A stretch of 58,205 bases of DNA from K189A clade bacterium. GTDB taxonomy: Bacteria; Pseudomonadota; Gammaproteobacteria; Pseudomonadales; Azotimanducaceae. The stretch is from the NCBI GenBank assembly GCA_009886205.1, contig QXZU01000141.1, positions 1 to 58,205 on the forward strand, given 5' to 3'. The notes under the pieces were generated by a model. It saw nothing but the letters and a program-made list of their open reading frames with translations, ran no database searches and was not told the DNA's origin. The number at the start of each line of letters is the position of its first letter. Positions within the stretch are counted from its first letter, which is position 1. Positions 17,524 through 27,597 of the stretch are shown here, piece after piece. The position numbers and the translations under genes were made by a program.

Positions 17524-18674
17524 TGGCTGAAGAATCCTCACAAGACGATAAAACAGAAGAACCGACCGCGCGAAAACTAGAAAAAGCGCGTGAAGACGGA
17601 CAAGTTTTACGCTCCCAAGATATGACAATTGCAGCCGTGACCATTTCTGTAATTGCCTCAATGTATGTCGGCGGCTTTTGGTTAGGGCCAAAGTTTGTCG
17701 CAATATTTTCAGAGGCCCTAACGATTCCTGCAAATTTTGCTTTTGAAGAAGAGTTGGCGATCGGACGGTTTGGTCGTTTAACCGCAGACAGTTTTTACGT
17801 CATGTTTCCGGTGTTTGGTGTGGCCGTTGCTATGGCAATTGCCTCAGCTACCGCGTTAGGCGGTTTTGTGGTTTCCGGCAAGGCCATCATGCCCAAGGCG
17901 AGCAAGTTAAATCCCCTGAAAGGCATGGCGAGAATTTTTGGTACCAAAGCCCTGGTAGAGCTGGGTAAGGCGCTGTTGAAGTTTTCAATGGTGGCAGGTA
18001 TCGGCGGCACCTACCTCTACTACAACTTTGATCAAGTATTGATGATTGGCCAGAGCCCGATCATGAGCGCCATCGTAGAAAGCGTAGAGTTTGTCTTATT
18101 TGGTGGACTCATAGCCTCGTTAGCCTTACTTGTGATTGCGGCAGTAGATGTGCCGTATCAAACCTATGAGTTTTTCAAGAAGCTCAAGATGACCAAGCAA
18201 GAAATAAAAGATGAGATGAAAGAGGTTGAAGGTCAGCCTGAAGTAAAACAAAAGATTCGGCAAAAGCAGCAGGAAATGGCCCAAGGCAGAATGCTGGACG
18301 ATGTGCCAAAGGCGGACGTGATTGTCACTAACCCGCAACACTTCTCCGTGGCATTGGTCTACGAAATTGACCAAGAAGAGGCGCCTAAGGTGTTGGCCAA
18401 AGGCACCAACATGATGGCTAAGCGCATCAGGGAAGTTGCCACAGAAAATAATGTTGAAATATTTGAAGCGCCGCTGTTAGCCCGTGCACTGTATTTCACC
18501 ACTGAAATAGGTATGCCCATACCTCCTGGCTTGTTCCACGCGGTGGCTCAGGTCATTGCGTATGTGTACAGCCTCAACTCTGTTACCCCTGGTGGCGCAG
18601 CAATGCACAAGCCTAGACCGAAAGTGCCAGACGAGTTGGTATTTGACGAACATGGACGCCGTAACGTTGATTAA
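17523..18674 (+). CDS. flhB: Flagellar export switch protein FlhB
   Basis: N-terminal EESSQDDKTEEPTARKLEKAREDGQV, KMTKQEIKDEMKEVEG, NPQH at the cleavage position. Confidence 0.97.
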   Translation: MAEESSQDDKTEEPTARKLEKAREDGQVLRSQDMTIAAVTISVIASMYVGGFWLGPKFVAIFSEALTIPANFAFEEELAIGRFGRLTADSFYVMFPVFGVAVAMAIASATALGGFVVSGKAIMPKASKLNPLKGMARIFGTKALVELGKALLKFSMVAGIGGTYLYYNFDQVLMIGQSPIMSAIVESVEFVLFGGLIASLALLVIAAVDVPYQTYEFFKKLKMTKQEIKDEMKEVEGQPEVKQKIRQKQQEMAQGRMLDDVPKADVIVTNPQHFSVALVYEIDQEEAPKVLAKGTNMMAKRIREVATENNVEIFEAPLLARALYFTTEIGMPIPPGLFHAVAQVIAYVYSLNSVTPGGAAMHKPRPKVPDELVFDEHGRRNVD

Positions 18675-18693
18675 GAAAGATAGGACAAACAAG

Positions 18694-20112
18694 ATGATTC
18701 CTTTAAAAGAAGAACCCACATTGGCCGAAGCACTGTGCTTTAGCCCAGAAGACAGCGACGCGGTAGATACTTGTCGACGCGCTCTGACCCATGCTGGATC
18801 GGTTGTTATCACAGCAGCAGGTAATGAGAGTCTGTTGGCCCATTACACTCGAGTATTGCTCAGTCAAATGCCTGGGCAAAATGCATCAGGCCAAAGCAAG
18901 TGCTCTGTCCGCAGAATGCCTAGAGATAAAGATGCGCTGCTCGCGGCGTTGAACAGATTACTCGCCGAGTTAGATTTTGAAAGTGTTGGTGGAAAGCAAA
19001 AAGTGCCAACATCTGAGGTCTGGTTGTATGAGTTGCCGGGGCCGAGTGATTCTGAACTGATTGTCACCACGGCAAAAATGATTCGTCAGTTTAAAGCTGC
19101 TGGTGTTTCAATTATTGTAAATTCTCGTCAAGCACGCCCAGGATCTGAGCTTCTAAGTAAGTTGTCGCAACGGGTTAGGGGCACTTTGGTGGAATTTGCC
19201 CTGCCAGATAAAGAATCTTGCATTGCCCTTGCAGAAAAAGTGGCGGGTACCAGTGACGCTCTGCAGGTTAACGGTCTGATTAAAGACCTAGGCTATACCA
19301 TTCAAAAGACTCAGCCGGCTACCTTGGCTAAGTTCCCGCAAGATCTCAATGATGGATTGTCTACCCAAGAGATGTTGACCCAGCGTAGGCCGGTAAAATC
19401 AACAACACAGGTCCCGGGTAATATTGCGCCGACAGCCGCTTTGCCCACACCTCAACGCCTAAGCCCAGCTGTGAAAAAATCTCTACTAGTCAGTGGCGTA
19501 TTTGTGTCAGTCGCCTTGTTTGGTCTTTATGCAATTAACGGCAATAACTGGGCCGACATGCAAAGCTCAGCCAGCACCCTGTACACGGATTTCACCCAGA
19601 GTGCTGAAGTGGTTTCTAGCTCTATTGGTGAAACCGCCACAAACCCTTCAGTAGATGCAGTAGCGGCAGTTGCAGCAAGCCCAAGCGCTGAACAAACCGG
19701 TACACAAGCATCAGTTGTGACTAAGTCACCTGAACAAATGGCCTCTCTAGAAGCGTCACTTGCGCAAACACTTGAAGCCGCTGATTCAGAGGAGAGTTTG
19801 GCGGAACTTTTTGTTGTTACACCACCCCGACCTAATGCAAATGCTGTGTATATTCAGCACGCCTCGTTTCGTTTGTCTCAGGGCGCATACATTTGGAAGA
19901 ACAATGCGAAGCGGCTGTTGGACGCCCAGATTTTTAGTAAAGGTAAGGTAGATACGCGCTATGTAGTTGTTAGCGGCCCATTTGCCGACCGGCTTGAAGC
20001 TCAGCAATATCTAGATAATGTAGGGGTCACGGACAAAGCCTATTTCATATTAGGTAATGTACTTGGCGAGTCCCTTGCTGGGCCAAATAATGTTTTAGCG
20101 AGTATGGAGTAG
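18694..20112 (+). CDS. DamX-like membrane protein: degenerate ExeA/AAA-like N-terminus, single TM, SPOR-like C-terminus
   Basis: TM SLLVSGVFVSVALFGLYAI; C-terminal YVVVSGPFADRLEAQQYLDNV resembles SPOR; 20 nt after flhB. Confidence 0.6.
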   Translation: MIPLKEEPTLAEALCFSPEDSDAVDTCRRALTHAGSVVITAAGNESLLAHYTRVLLSQMPGQNASGQSKCSVRRMPRDKDALLAALNRLLAELDFESVGGKQKVPTSEVWLYELPGPSDSELIVTTAKMIRQFKAAGVSIIVNSRQARPGSELLSKLSQRVRGTLVEFALPDKESCIALAEKVAGTSDALQVNGLIKDLGYTIQKTQPATLAKFPQDLNDGLSTQEMLTQRRPVKSTTQVPGNIAPTAALPTPQRLSPAVKKSLLVSGVFVSVALFGLYAINGNNWADMQSSASTLYTDFTQSAEVVSSSIGETATNPSVDAVAAVAASPSAEQTGTQASVVTKSPEQMASLEASLAQTLEAADSEESLAELFVVTPPRPNANAVYIQHASFRLSQGAYIWKNNAKRLLDAQIFSKGKVDTRYVVVSGPFADRLEAQQYLDNVGVTDKAYFILGNVLGESLAGPNNVLASME

Positions 20113-20115
20113 ACC

Positions 20116-21126
20116 ATGGCTGACGAAGAAAATAAGAATGAAGAGCCAAAATTGCCGGAAGGTGAAGAATCTTTTGACTCGGCGGCAGCGGTAGATGCGA
20201 TTGTTGAAGGAACACGCAGTCGGGCCGATGAAATAGAAGAGGCCTTGGACGGTGCCTTAGTTGTCGAAACGGATAACAACAGTGTGCAGGCAACAGCCGA
20301 AGGGTCTGCTGAGGCCGCGTCAGTGGCGCCGGAAAAGGCTGCTGAGATCGTCTTAGATTTAGGTGACATAGAGGCGCCAAAAACAACCCAGACGGTTCAT
20401 TCAGCCCCAAAGAAAGATGATGTTGAAGAACCTAAGCTACAAATTCACGTGGGTAAGGACGATGTGCGTATTTCCACCGGACATCCGCTGATAGACGATA
20501 TTGCCGCGCAATTGGAAAAATCTCGTAAGTTCACAGTGTACGCAGTGTCCTCGTTATTTATAGCGCTGCTTGCTAGCGCTTTGTTCTTCATCCTTATGTC
20601 TGCTCAGATGTCAAAAAAGGTCGCGGAAGTTAACTCAATGATGGGCGCTGTTGCTAAGCGCACACTGCAAGTAACAAAAGGCATTGAAACTTTCAGTACG
20701 TTAGAGGAACGGATTGGCCAAACTCTGCTGAATCAGACTTCATTGGCAGAAACCTTGGCCGCCAATGATTTAGCTGTTGCAGAATTAGAGCTCAGAATCA
20801 CAGCTCTGAATGAAAGTATGCAGGTGGATATTGGACAAGCGGTAGGTGAAAGTAGCAATTATCTGGTGCAAACTAGAAGTGTACTGCAGGCTGAAAATCA
20901 GAAGGCTTTCAACACCTTAGGCGATTTACAAAGTATTTTGACCGAGCAGCGTGGAATGATTGCGCCGATCAGTAATTTGAGCCGCGAAATGAATCAGATA
21001 AAAGGTGATTTGGCCGAGGTGCGTCAGACTATAGACGATCTGTACATCATTGAGCGCGCACGTATGGCGAGAGAGTTGTTGGACCAACGAGACAGTTCGC
21101 TGACGCTGCCTAGCGAAGAAAACTAG
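20116..21126 (+). CDS. Bitopic membrane protein with acidic N-terminus and C-terminal coiled coil, 336 aa
   Basis: TM FTVYAVSSLFIALLASALFFIL; only 3 nt after the preceding ORF. Confidence 0.75.
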   Translation: MADEENKNEEPKLPEGEESFDSAAAVDAIVEGTRSRADEIEEALDGALVVETDNNSVQATAEGSAEAASVAPEKAAEIVLDLGDIEAPKTTQTVHSAPKKDDVEEPKLQIHVGKDDVRISTGHPLIDDIAAQLEKSRKFTVYAVSSLFIALLASALFFILMSAQMSKKVAEVNSMMGAVAKRTLQVTKGIETFSTLEERIGQTLLNQTSLAETLAANDLAVAELELRITALNESMQVDIGQAVGESSNYLVQTRSVLQAENQKAFNTLGDLQSILTEQRGMIAPISNLSREMNQIKGDLAEVRQTIDDLYIIERARMARELLDQRDSSLTLPSEEN

Positions 21127-21220
21127 ACTAAAACGAGGCTAGCGCAAAATGGAGTGAGGAAACTTTTGGTATACTTTCGGTCAATGTTTTGCTGATCCAC
21201 TTTTGAGGGATAACTAAATC

Positions 21221-21847
21221 ATGTCACAGTCCTTTGTCGTTCCAGCGCTTATAACCGCTACGGCGTTGCTCATTACTCTGATCTTCGTTTTCATGATCTA
21301 TTTGTGGCAGCGCATCAGTGCGTTAGAAAAACACAAGAGCGTTGAACTACCTGTAGAAACGAAGGCCGGTGGCGCAGCATTGCTTGGTTTTAAGGGTAAA
21401 GAAATTTGGGACGCGCTAGAAAATCCTGGCAAAGCACCGGTAAATATTGATGAGTTAAGGCAGCGTTATTCCTTCACCTTGTCGCGTCACATCGAGCAAA
21501 TCATTGACCAAGGTCAAATGGATAAGCAAGCCGGGAGGGAAGCTGTGCCGGAAAGCAACGCAGCGATTGGTGGTTTACGAGGCGAGATTCAATCTTGGTT
21601 GCCGCCGTCTTATGTCGCGCGTTTTTATCGCATTGGCAGAGATTCGGCAGTACTTTCCGACGATGAAATAGCTGAGCTGCGGTCAGAAGTGAGGGCTTTA
21701 GTGAAAGAAATTTTAGAGCGCTTGGGCATGGCGGCTGAAGCCAGTGGTATTGGCAGCCTGATTACCTCCCACACGTTAGAATTCCACGCCAACGCTGCAG
21801 ATGCGGATACGGAGACCGAAGAGGGCCAGGAAGAGCAAGCCACCTAG
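21221..21847 (+). CDS. Uncharacterised N-terminally anchored membrane protein, 208 aa
   Basis: N-terminal TM VVPALITATALLITLIFVFMIYLW followed by a charged soluble domain. Confidence 0.7.
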   Translation: MSQSFVVPALITATALLITLIFVFMIYLWQRISALEKHKSVELPVETKAGGAALLGFKGKEIWDALENPGKAPVNIDELRQRYSFTLSRHIEQIIDQGQMDKQAGREAVPESNAAIGGLRGEIQSWLPPSYVARFYRIGRDSAVLSDDEIAELRSEVRALVKEILERLGMAAEASGIGSLITSHTLEFHANAADADTETEEGQEEQAT

Positions 21848-22060
21848 CGGGCTGCCGTTTTTCCCTCACCCCTAGTTCTCCCCTGATTGTTAAGCGGCCT
21901 TGGTCATCCCACCTGCCGCGCCTGTCACGCATTGTCAAAATCTCGCCGCCCTAACCCCTTCGAATAGGCAATTTTTGCCATTTAACGCTCAGCGAGGATC
22001 CTTCTAGTAAGGTATTATCTTTCGCCTACTTTGCATGATTCGCGTTTTTCGAGGAATAAA

Positions 22061-24247
22061 TTGGACATCACCCATATCATTGACGGGCTTAACGAGCCTC
22101 AGCGCGAAGCGGTATCTGCGCCTCTATCCAATGCTTTAGTTATTGCCGGTGCCGGCAGTGGTAAGACCCGAGTACTGGTGCATCGCATTGCATGGCTAGT
22201 CGATATAGAAAATGTCTCACCTCACGGCATTTTGGCTGTGACCTTTACCAATAAGGCCGCTGCAGAACTGCGCGCACGAACGGAATCACTGCTAAACGTA
22301 TCCGCTAAGTCCATGTGGGTAGGAACCTTTCATAGTTTGGCGCATCGATTACTGCGCATGCATTGGTTAGAGGCCAAATTACCGCAAAATTTTCAAATCT
22401 TAGACAGCGATGATCAATTACGCCTGATAAAAAGAATCATGAAGGCCCAGAGCATTGATGACAAAAAGTGGCCGCCTCGGCAAGTTGCTTGGTTTATTAA
22501 TGGGCAAAAGGATGAAGGTCGAAGGGCAAAAGAGGTGCCTACGGGTGATGATTTATTTCAAATTACCCACCAGCGCATTTATCAGGCCTATGAAGATGCT
22601 TGTAACCAAGGTGGCTTGGTAGATTTTGCTGAACTGCTGCTGCGCAGCCACGAGTTATGGTTGAACAACCCCGAGCTGCTGGCCCATTACCAAACGCGTT
22701 TTCAGCATGTGTTAGTGGACGAGTTTCAAGACACCAACACCATTCAATACGCGTGGTTAAGAGTGTTGGTTGGCGCCCACTCGAAAATTATGGCGGTGGG
22801 TGACGACGACCAATCCATCTATGGTTGGCGCGGTGCAAAAATTGAAAATATTCAGCGTTTTAGCCAAGACTTCAGCGACGTAATGACCGTGCGGTTGGAG
22901 CAAAACTATCGCTCCACCCAAACCATTCTAGAAGCGGCGAACAGCCTTATTCAGCGCAATACCAACAGGTTGGGTAAGGAGCTGTGGTCCGAGGGCGAAA
23001 AAGGCGAGTTGATCAAACTTTATGCTGGATTCAACGACCTTGATGAAGCGCGTTTTATTGCTGAGCGCATTGCGCAATGGATAGAGGGTGGCGGCAGTCC
23101 GAATGAGGCCGCAATTTTGTATCGCTCAAATGCCCAATCTCGGGTCTTGGAAGAAGCCCTGTTGCGCGCCAATATTCCCTATCAGATATACGGCGGACAG
23201 CGCTTTTTCGATCGCATTGAAATTAAGAATGCGCTGGCTTATATGCGGCTTATAGAAGATCGCAATTCTGATCCAGCCTTTGAGCGTGTCGTTAATACGC
23301 CCCCCAGAGGTATTGGCGATAAGACCATTGAAGGCGTGCGCCAACTGGCTCGTACAAGAGGCGTGTCGTTGTGGACGGCGGCCCAAGCGGGTATTGAGGA
23401 AGGGCTGTTTACATCAAGGGTGCATGGCGCAATTGGTGCCTTTCTTGGTTTGATCAATGACCTAGCAGAAGCGGTAGCCCCATTAGATTTAGATGAGTTA
23501 GCCCAGCAAGTTGTAGAGGTGAGCGGACTTATGGTGTTTCACAGCCAAGAGCGCGGTGAGCGAGGTTTAGCGCGTAAGGAAAACTTGGAAGAATTGGTGA
23601 CGGCCTGTCGCCAGTTTAGTGGTGATTTGGTCTTTCCTTTTGAAGACGGCGATCGTGCTGAAGTCAGTGTTTTACAGGAATTTTTAGACCAGATGACATT
23701 GGACGCAGGTGACCGCCAAGCGGCCCAAGGCCCCAGTGTACAAATGATGACCCTGCACTCGGCGAAGGGTTTAGAGTTTCCATTGGTGTTCTTAGGCGGC
23801 ATGGAAGAAGGCCTGTTTCCGCACCGCATGTCTGCGGATGAGCCTGGGCGTATGGAAGAAGAGCGGCGCTTAGCTTACGTGGGCATCACGCGCGCCATGC
23901 AAGAGTTGTATCTAACTTATGCCGAGAGTCGGCGCTTGCACGGCCAAGACAATTATAATCGCCCTAGCCGATTTCTATTAGAAATGCCGAAAGAGCTGCT
24001 ATCTGAGGTGCGTATGAAAGCCAGCGTGAATCACTCCTATGGTTCAGCTGCGCCCCAGCGTTCTATGTACAGTGACGAAGTTGTAGAAGGCATGCGTATG
24101 GGGCAGCGGGTAATGCATGGCAAATATGGCGAAGGAGTGGTGCTGCAGTTCGAGGGCGGTGGTGAGCGAGCCAAAGTTCAGGTTAATTTTTCAGAAGGCG
24201 CCAAGTGGTTAATGGTGGGTTACGCCAATCTACAAATATTGGATTGA
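22061..24247 (+). CDS. uvrD: DNA helicase II (UvrD)
   Basis: LNEPQREAVSAPLSNALVIAGAGSGKTRVLVHRIAWL; TTG start with upstream GAGG preferred to TTG at 22031. Confidence 0.93.
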   Translation: MDITHIIDGLNEPQREAVSAPLSNALVIAGAGSGKTRVLVHRIAWLVDIENVSPHGILAVTFTNKAAAELRARTESLLNVSAKSMWVGTFHSLAHRLLRMHWLEAKLPQNFQILDSDDQLRLIKRIMKAQSIDDKKWPPRQVAWFINGQKDEGRRAKEVPTGDDLFQITHQRIYQAYEDACNQGGLVDFAELLLRSHELWLNNPELLAHYQTRFQHVLVDEFQDTNTIQYAWLRVLVGAHSKIMAVGDDDQSIYGWRGAKIENIQRFSQDFSDVMTVRLEQNYRSTQTILEAANSLIQRNTNRLGKELWSEGEKGELIKLYAGFNDLDEARFIAERIAQWIEGGGSPNEAAILYRSNAQSRVLEEALLRANIPYQIYGGQRFFDRIEIKNALAYMRLIEDRNSDPAFERVVNTPPRGIGDKTIEGVRQLARTRGVSLWTAAQAGIEEGLFTSRVHGAIGAFLGLINDLAEAVAPLDLDELAQQVVEVSGLMVFHSQERGERGLARKENLEELVTACRQFSGDLVFPFEDGDRAEVSVLQEFLDQMTLDAGDRQAAQGPSVQMMTLHSAKGLEFPLVFLGGMEEGLFPHRMSADEPGRMEEERRLAYVGITRAMQELYLTYAESRRLHGQDNYNRPSRFLLEMPKELLSEVRMKASVNHSYGSAAPQRSMYSDEVVEGMRMGQRVMHGKYGEGVVLQFEGGGERAKVQVNFSEGAKWLMVGYANLQILD

Positions 24248-24292
24248 TATGGTGTGTAACCAATCGAATGCGAAAAAATTAAGGGGAGAAAC

Positions 24293-25378
24293 ATGAAGAG
24301 TATTAGCATAATTGTTATCGCTATAATTTTAGCCAGTTGTAGTGGGGGCAGCGGACAAACTCAGACAACTGCTGCGAGCACTGCTGACGCGAAAGTTTAT
24401 CGCTGGAAAATGATAACCACTTGGCCCAAGAATTTGCCCGGTCTTGGCGCTGCGCCAGAAAGGTTAGCGCAAAAACTCAGAGTAATGAGTAATGGCAGAC
24501 TAGATATCAAAGTCTATGGCGCTGGCGAACTAGTGGGCGCACTGGAAGTATTTGATGCCGTATCACAAGGTACCGCACAAATGGGCCATGGCGCAGCCTA
24601 CTACTGGCGCGGCAAAATTCCCGCGGCTGCCTTTTTCGCCACGGTGCCATTTGGTATGAACGCCCAAGAAATGAACGGCTGGTTACATTACGGCGGTGGC
24701 TTGGAACTTTGGCAAGAATTATACGCGCCCTTTAATTTGGTGCCTTTTGCTGCCGGTAACTCTGGGGTGCAAATGGCCGGTTGGTTCAATAAAGAAATCA
24801 ACTCGGTGGATGATCTTAAAGGTTTGAAGATGCGCATTCCTGGCTTAGGCGGAGAAGTTTTGTCCCGAGCTGGCGGCACGCCAGTGGTGTTGCCCGGCGG
24901 AGAAATTTTTACCGCGCTACAAACCGGGGTGATTGATGCCACCGAGTGGGTCGGCCCTTACAACGATTTAGCTTTCTCACTGCATACAGCCGCTAAGTAC
25001 TATTACTATCCTGGATGGCATGAACCCGGTCCAACCTTGGAAGCCATGGTTAACAAGGAAGCTTGGGATTCGTTACCAGCAGATCTACAGATGATGATTG
25101 AGGTGGCGACCAGAGCGATCAATGACGATATGTTGAGTGAGTTTACCGCGCGCAATAATGCGGCGCTTGTGACCTTAGTTGAAGAGCACGGCGTACAGTT
25201 GCGTAGACTCCCCGATGATGTATTGGTCAAACTAAAGGACATTTCCAAAGAAGTGGTTGCAGAAGCTGGGCTTGAGAACGAACTGGCAGGGCGCATCCAT
25301 AAATCCTATACAAACTTCCAGCAGGATGTTGCCAAGTATCATTCCTATAGTGAACAAGCCTATTTAAACGCTCGCTAA
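24293..25378 (+). CDS. TRAP transporter substrate-binding protein (DctP/TakP-like), predicted lipoprotein
   Basis: WKMITTWPKNLPGLGAAPERLA, DATEWVGPYNDLA; lipobox ILASC. Confidence 0.9.
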   Translation: MKSISIIVIAIILASCSGGSGQTQTTAASTADAKVYRWKMITTWPKNLPGLGAAPERLAQKLRVMSNGRLDIKVYGAGELVGALEVFDAVSQGTAQMGHGAAYYWRGKIPAAAFFATVPFGMNAQEMNGWLHYGGGLELWQELYAPFNLVPFAAGNSGVQMAGWFNKEINSVDDLKGLKMRIPGLGGEVLSRAGGTPVVLPGGEIFTALQTGVIDATEWVGPYNDLAFSLHTAAKYYYYPGWHEPGPTLEAMVNKEAWDSLPADLQMMIEVATRAINDDMLSEFTARNNAALVTLVEEHGVQLRRLPDDVLVKLKDISKEVVAEAGLENELAGRIHKSYTNFQQDVAKYHSYSEQAYLNAR

Positions 25379-25393
25379 TTGAAGGTCAGCATT

Positions 25394-26221
25394 ATGGAAC
25401 TGAAAAATACCGAGTACGAAGTAGATGCCGATGGCATTGCGACAATCTGGTTAAACCGTCCCCATCGAATGAATGCGTGGACCGGCAGGTTGCATACTGA
25501 ATATCGCTATTTGTTAGAGCAAGCAAACCTAGATGAAAAAGTCCGTGTGATTGTGGTTACCGGTCGCGGCAAAGGATTTTGTGTGGGCGGTGACAGCGAC
25601 GCGCTCAGTGGCCATTCAGAGCGCGGTGGCTACGACTCTGGCACTAAGGCAGATATTGCTCGGCCTGGCTTTGGTACTAGCCCGGAATTTGACGCGGCGT
25701 TCGCCTATCATTTTGGTTTAGACAAACCTGTTATCGCCGCGATGAATGGCCCAGCGGCTGGCGTTGGTTTGGCCTTGGCTTGCTTCGCTGATTTGCGCTT
25801 TGCAGTACCGGGAGTAAAATTTACCACTGCTCACGGCAAGCTCAACTTGCCAGCAGAGTATGGTCTTTCTTGGATGTTGCCCAAGATCATGGGCCTAGGT
25901 CGCGCCAATGATTTGCTCTTAACCAGCAGAGTATTTACTTCAGATGAAGCCCAGCATTTGGGTTTTGTGAACCAATTGTTCAGTGCTGATGAATTGCTGC
26001 CCAAATGTTATGAATACGCTAGAAATCTTGTGCGCAGTGTTTCGCCTAATTCTTTGCGTCAGACCAGGTGGCAAATATATAGAGACTTACACCGAGATGT
26101 GGCGTCGTCGGTGATCGATTCCGAGCACCTGATTGACGAGATGTCTAAGGAAGAGGATTTTCGCGAAGGTGTTGCTGCACTTGTAGAAAAGCGCAGTCCC
26201 AATTGGCCTTCGGTAAAATAG
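25394..26221 (+). CDS. Enoyl-CoA hydratase/isomerase family protein
   Basis: Crotonase motifs IVVTGRGKGFCVGGDSDAL and AAMNGPAAGVGLALACFADLRFA. Confidence 0.92.
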   Translation: MELKNTEYEVDADGIATIWLNRPHRMNAWTGRLHTEYRYLLEQANLDEKVRVIVVTGRGKGFCVGGDSDALSGHSERGGYDSGTKADIARPGFGTSPEFDAAFAYHFGLDKPVIAAMNGPAAGVGLALACFADLRFAVPGVKFTTAHGKLNLPAEYGLSWMLPKIMGLGRANDLLLTSRVFTSDEAQHLGFVNQLFSADELLPKCYEYARNLVRSVSPNSLRQTRWQIYRDLHRDVASSVIDSEHLIDEMSKEEDFREGVAALVEKRSPNWPSVK

Positions 26222-26236
26222 TCAGAAAAACTGGCG

Positions 26237-27592
26237 CTACTTCAGCAGGCCTGGCAGCCAAGTTGCCATCTCTGGCCACAGCAGAAGCGCGCAAAGTAGC
26301 AGTATCTGTAAGCCAATAAAGGGCACAACACCGCGGTATATCTCGGCGGTCGCTACTGATGCTGGGGTCACGCCCCGCAAGTAAAATAGCGCAAAACCAA
26401 AGGGTGGCGTTAGGAAAGACGTCTGCAAATTGACAGCGATCAAAATGCCTAACCAGATAGGGTCTACGCCCATAGCCATGAGCACGGGTCCAACAATAGG
26501 CACCACAACAAAAGTGATCTCGATGAAGTCGAGAATAAAGCCCAGCAAGAATATCACCAGCATCACAATACCCAGTGCACCCCACATGCCTCCCGGCATT
26601 TGCTGGAACATTGAGTGCACCAGTTCCTCGCCGCCGAAGCCGCGAAACACCAATGAAAAAATAGACGCACCCACCAAGATAAAAAACACCATGCCGGTAG
26701 TGGAGAGCGTTGCGGAGCAAACTTCTGACAGCTTGTGCAAATCAATGCGCGAGTAAAGTAGCCCTAATATCAGAGCGCCGGAAGCACCCACGCCGGCAGC
26801 TTCAGTAGGCGTAGCGTAGCCGCCAATAATTGAACCTAGCACGGCAAAGATCAGTAGAAGTGGTGGTGCCAGTGCTTTGAATATTGGCGTTAGGGCAACG
26901 GGTTCCGTGCGTTCTGCTTTGGGCATGGAGTCGGGGTAAACAACCACCCGGAAAATAATGTAACCCAAATACAACAGCACCAAACAAATACCAGGAATGA
27001 TAGCGCCGGCAAATAAGTCGCCAACAGAAATAGATTTGGGCGCAAATATGCCCATATTCAACTGAGCTTGTTGGTAGCCGTTGGACAGCACATCGCCGAG
27101 TAATACCAACGCAATTGAGGGCGGGATAATCTGGCCCAATGTGCCTGTGGCGCAAATTGTGCCCGTAGCAACACTGGCCGGATAGTTGCGCTCCAACATA
27201 ATAGGCAGTGACATTAACCCCATGGTAACCACTGTCGCACCGACAATACCGGTGCTGGCGGCCATTAACATGCCGACCAAAATTACGGTAATGGCAAGGC
27301 CGCCTCTATAGCGCCCAAGCAATGCGGACAGATTTGAGAGTAAATCTTCGGCAATTTTGGTTTTTTCCAACAGCACACCCATAAAAACAAATAGGGGTAC
27401 GGCGATTAATGTTTGGTTGGTAATGATGCCGAAAAGGCGGCCTGATACGAATCCGAGGTCGTTTACATCGAAGGTGCCGGTGAGAATGCCAAGCGCTGCG
27501 AAGATCAAGGATACGCCAGCCAGGGTCAATGCCACGGGGTAACCGGTGAGTAATACGGCGAAGGTGACGGCAAATAGGAGTAGAGGCAACAT
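26237..27592 (-). CDS. TRAP transporter large permease (DctM-like)
   Basis: 451 aa polytopic; PLFVFMGVLLEKT, GATVVTMGLMSLP, TSFLTPPFGFALFYLRG. Confidence 0.93.
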   Translation of the reverse strand: MLPLLLFAVTFAVLLTGYPVALTLAGVSLIFAALGILTGTFDVNDLGFVSGRLFGIITNQTLIAVPLFVFMGVLLEKTKIAEDLLSNLSALLGRYRGGLAITVILVGMLMAASTGIVGATVVTMGLMSLPIMLERNYPASVATGTICATGTLGQIIPPSIALVLLGDVLSNGYQQAQLNMGIFAPKSISVGDLFAGAIIPGICLVLLYLGYIIFRVVVYPDSMPKAERTEPVALTPIFKALAPPLLLIFAVLGSIIGGYATPTEAAGVGASGALILGLLYSRIDLHKLSEVCSATLSTTGMVFFILVGASIFSLVFRGFGGEELVHSMFQQMPGGMWGALGIVMLVIFLLGFILDFIEITFVVVPIVGPVLMAMGVDPIWLGILIAVNLQTSFLTPPFGFALFYLRGVTPASVATAEIYRGVVPFIGLQILLLCALLLWPEMATWLPGLLK

Positions 27593-27597
27593 TGCGA

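Noticed and set aside
26145-26720. 191-aa minus-strand ORF overlapping dctM
   Set aside because: Alternate frame of the DctM gene; Cys/Arg/His-rich and not protein-like.
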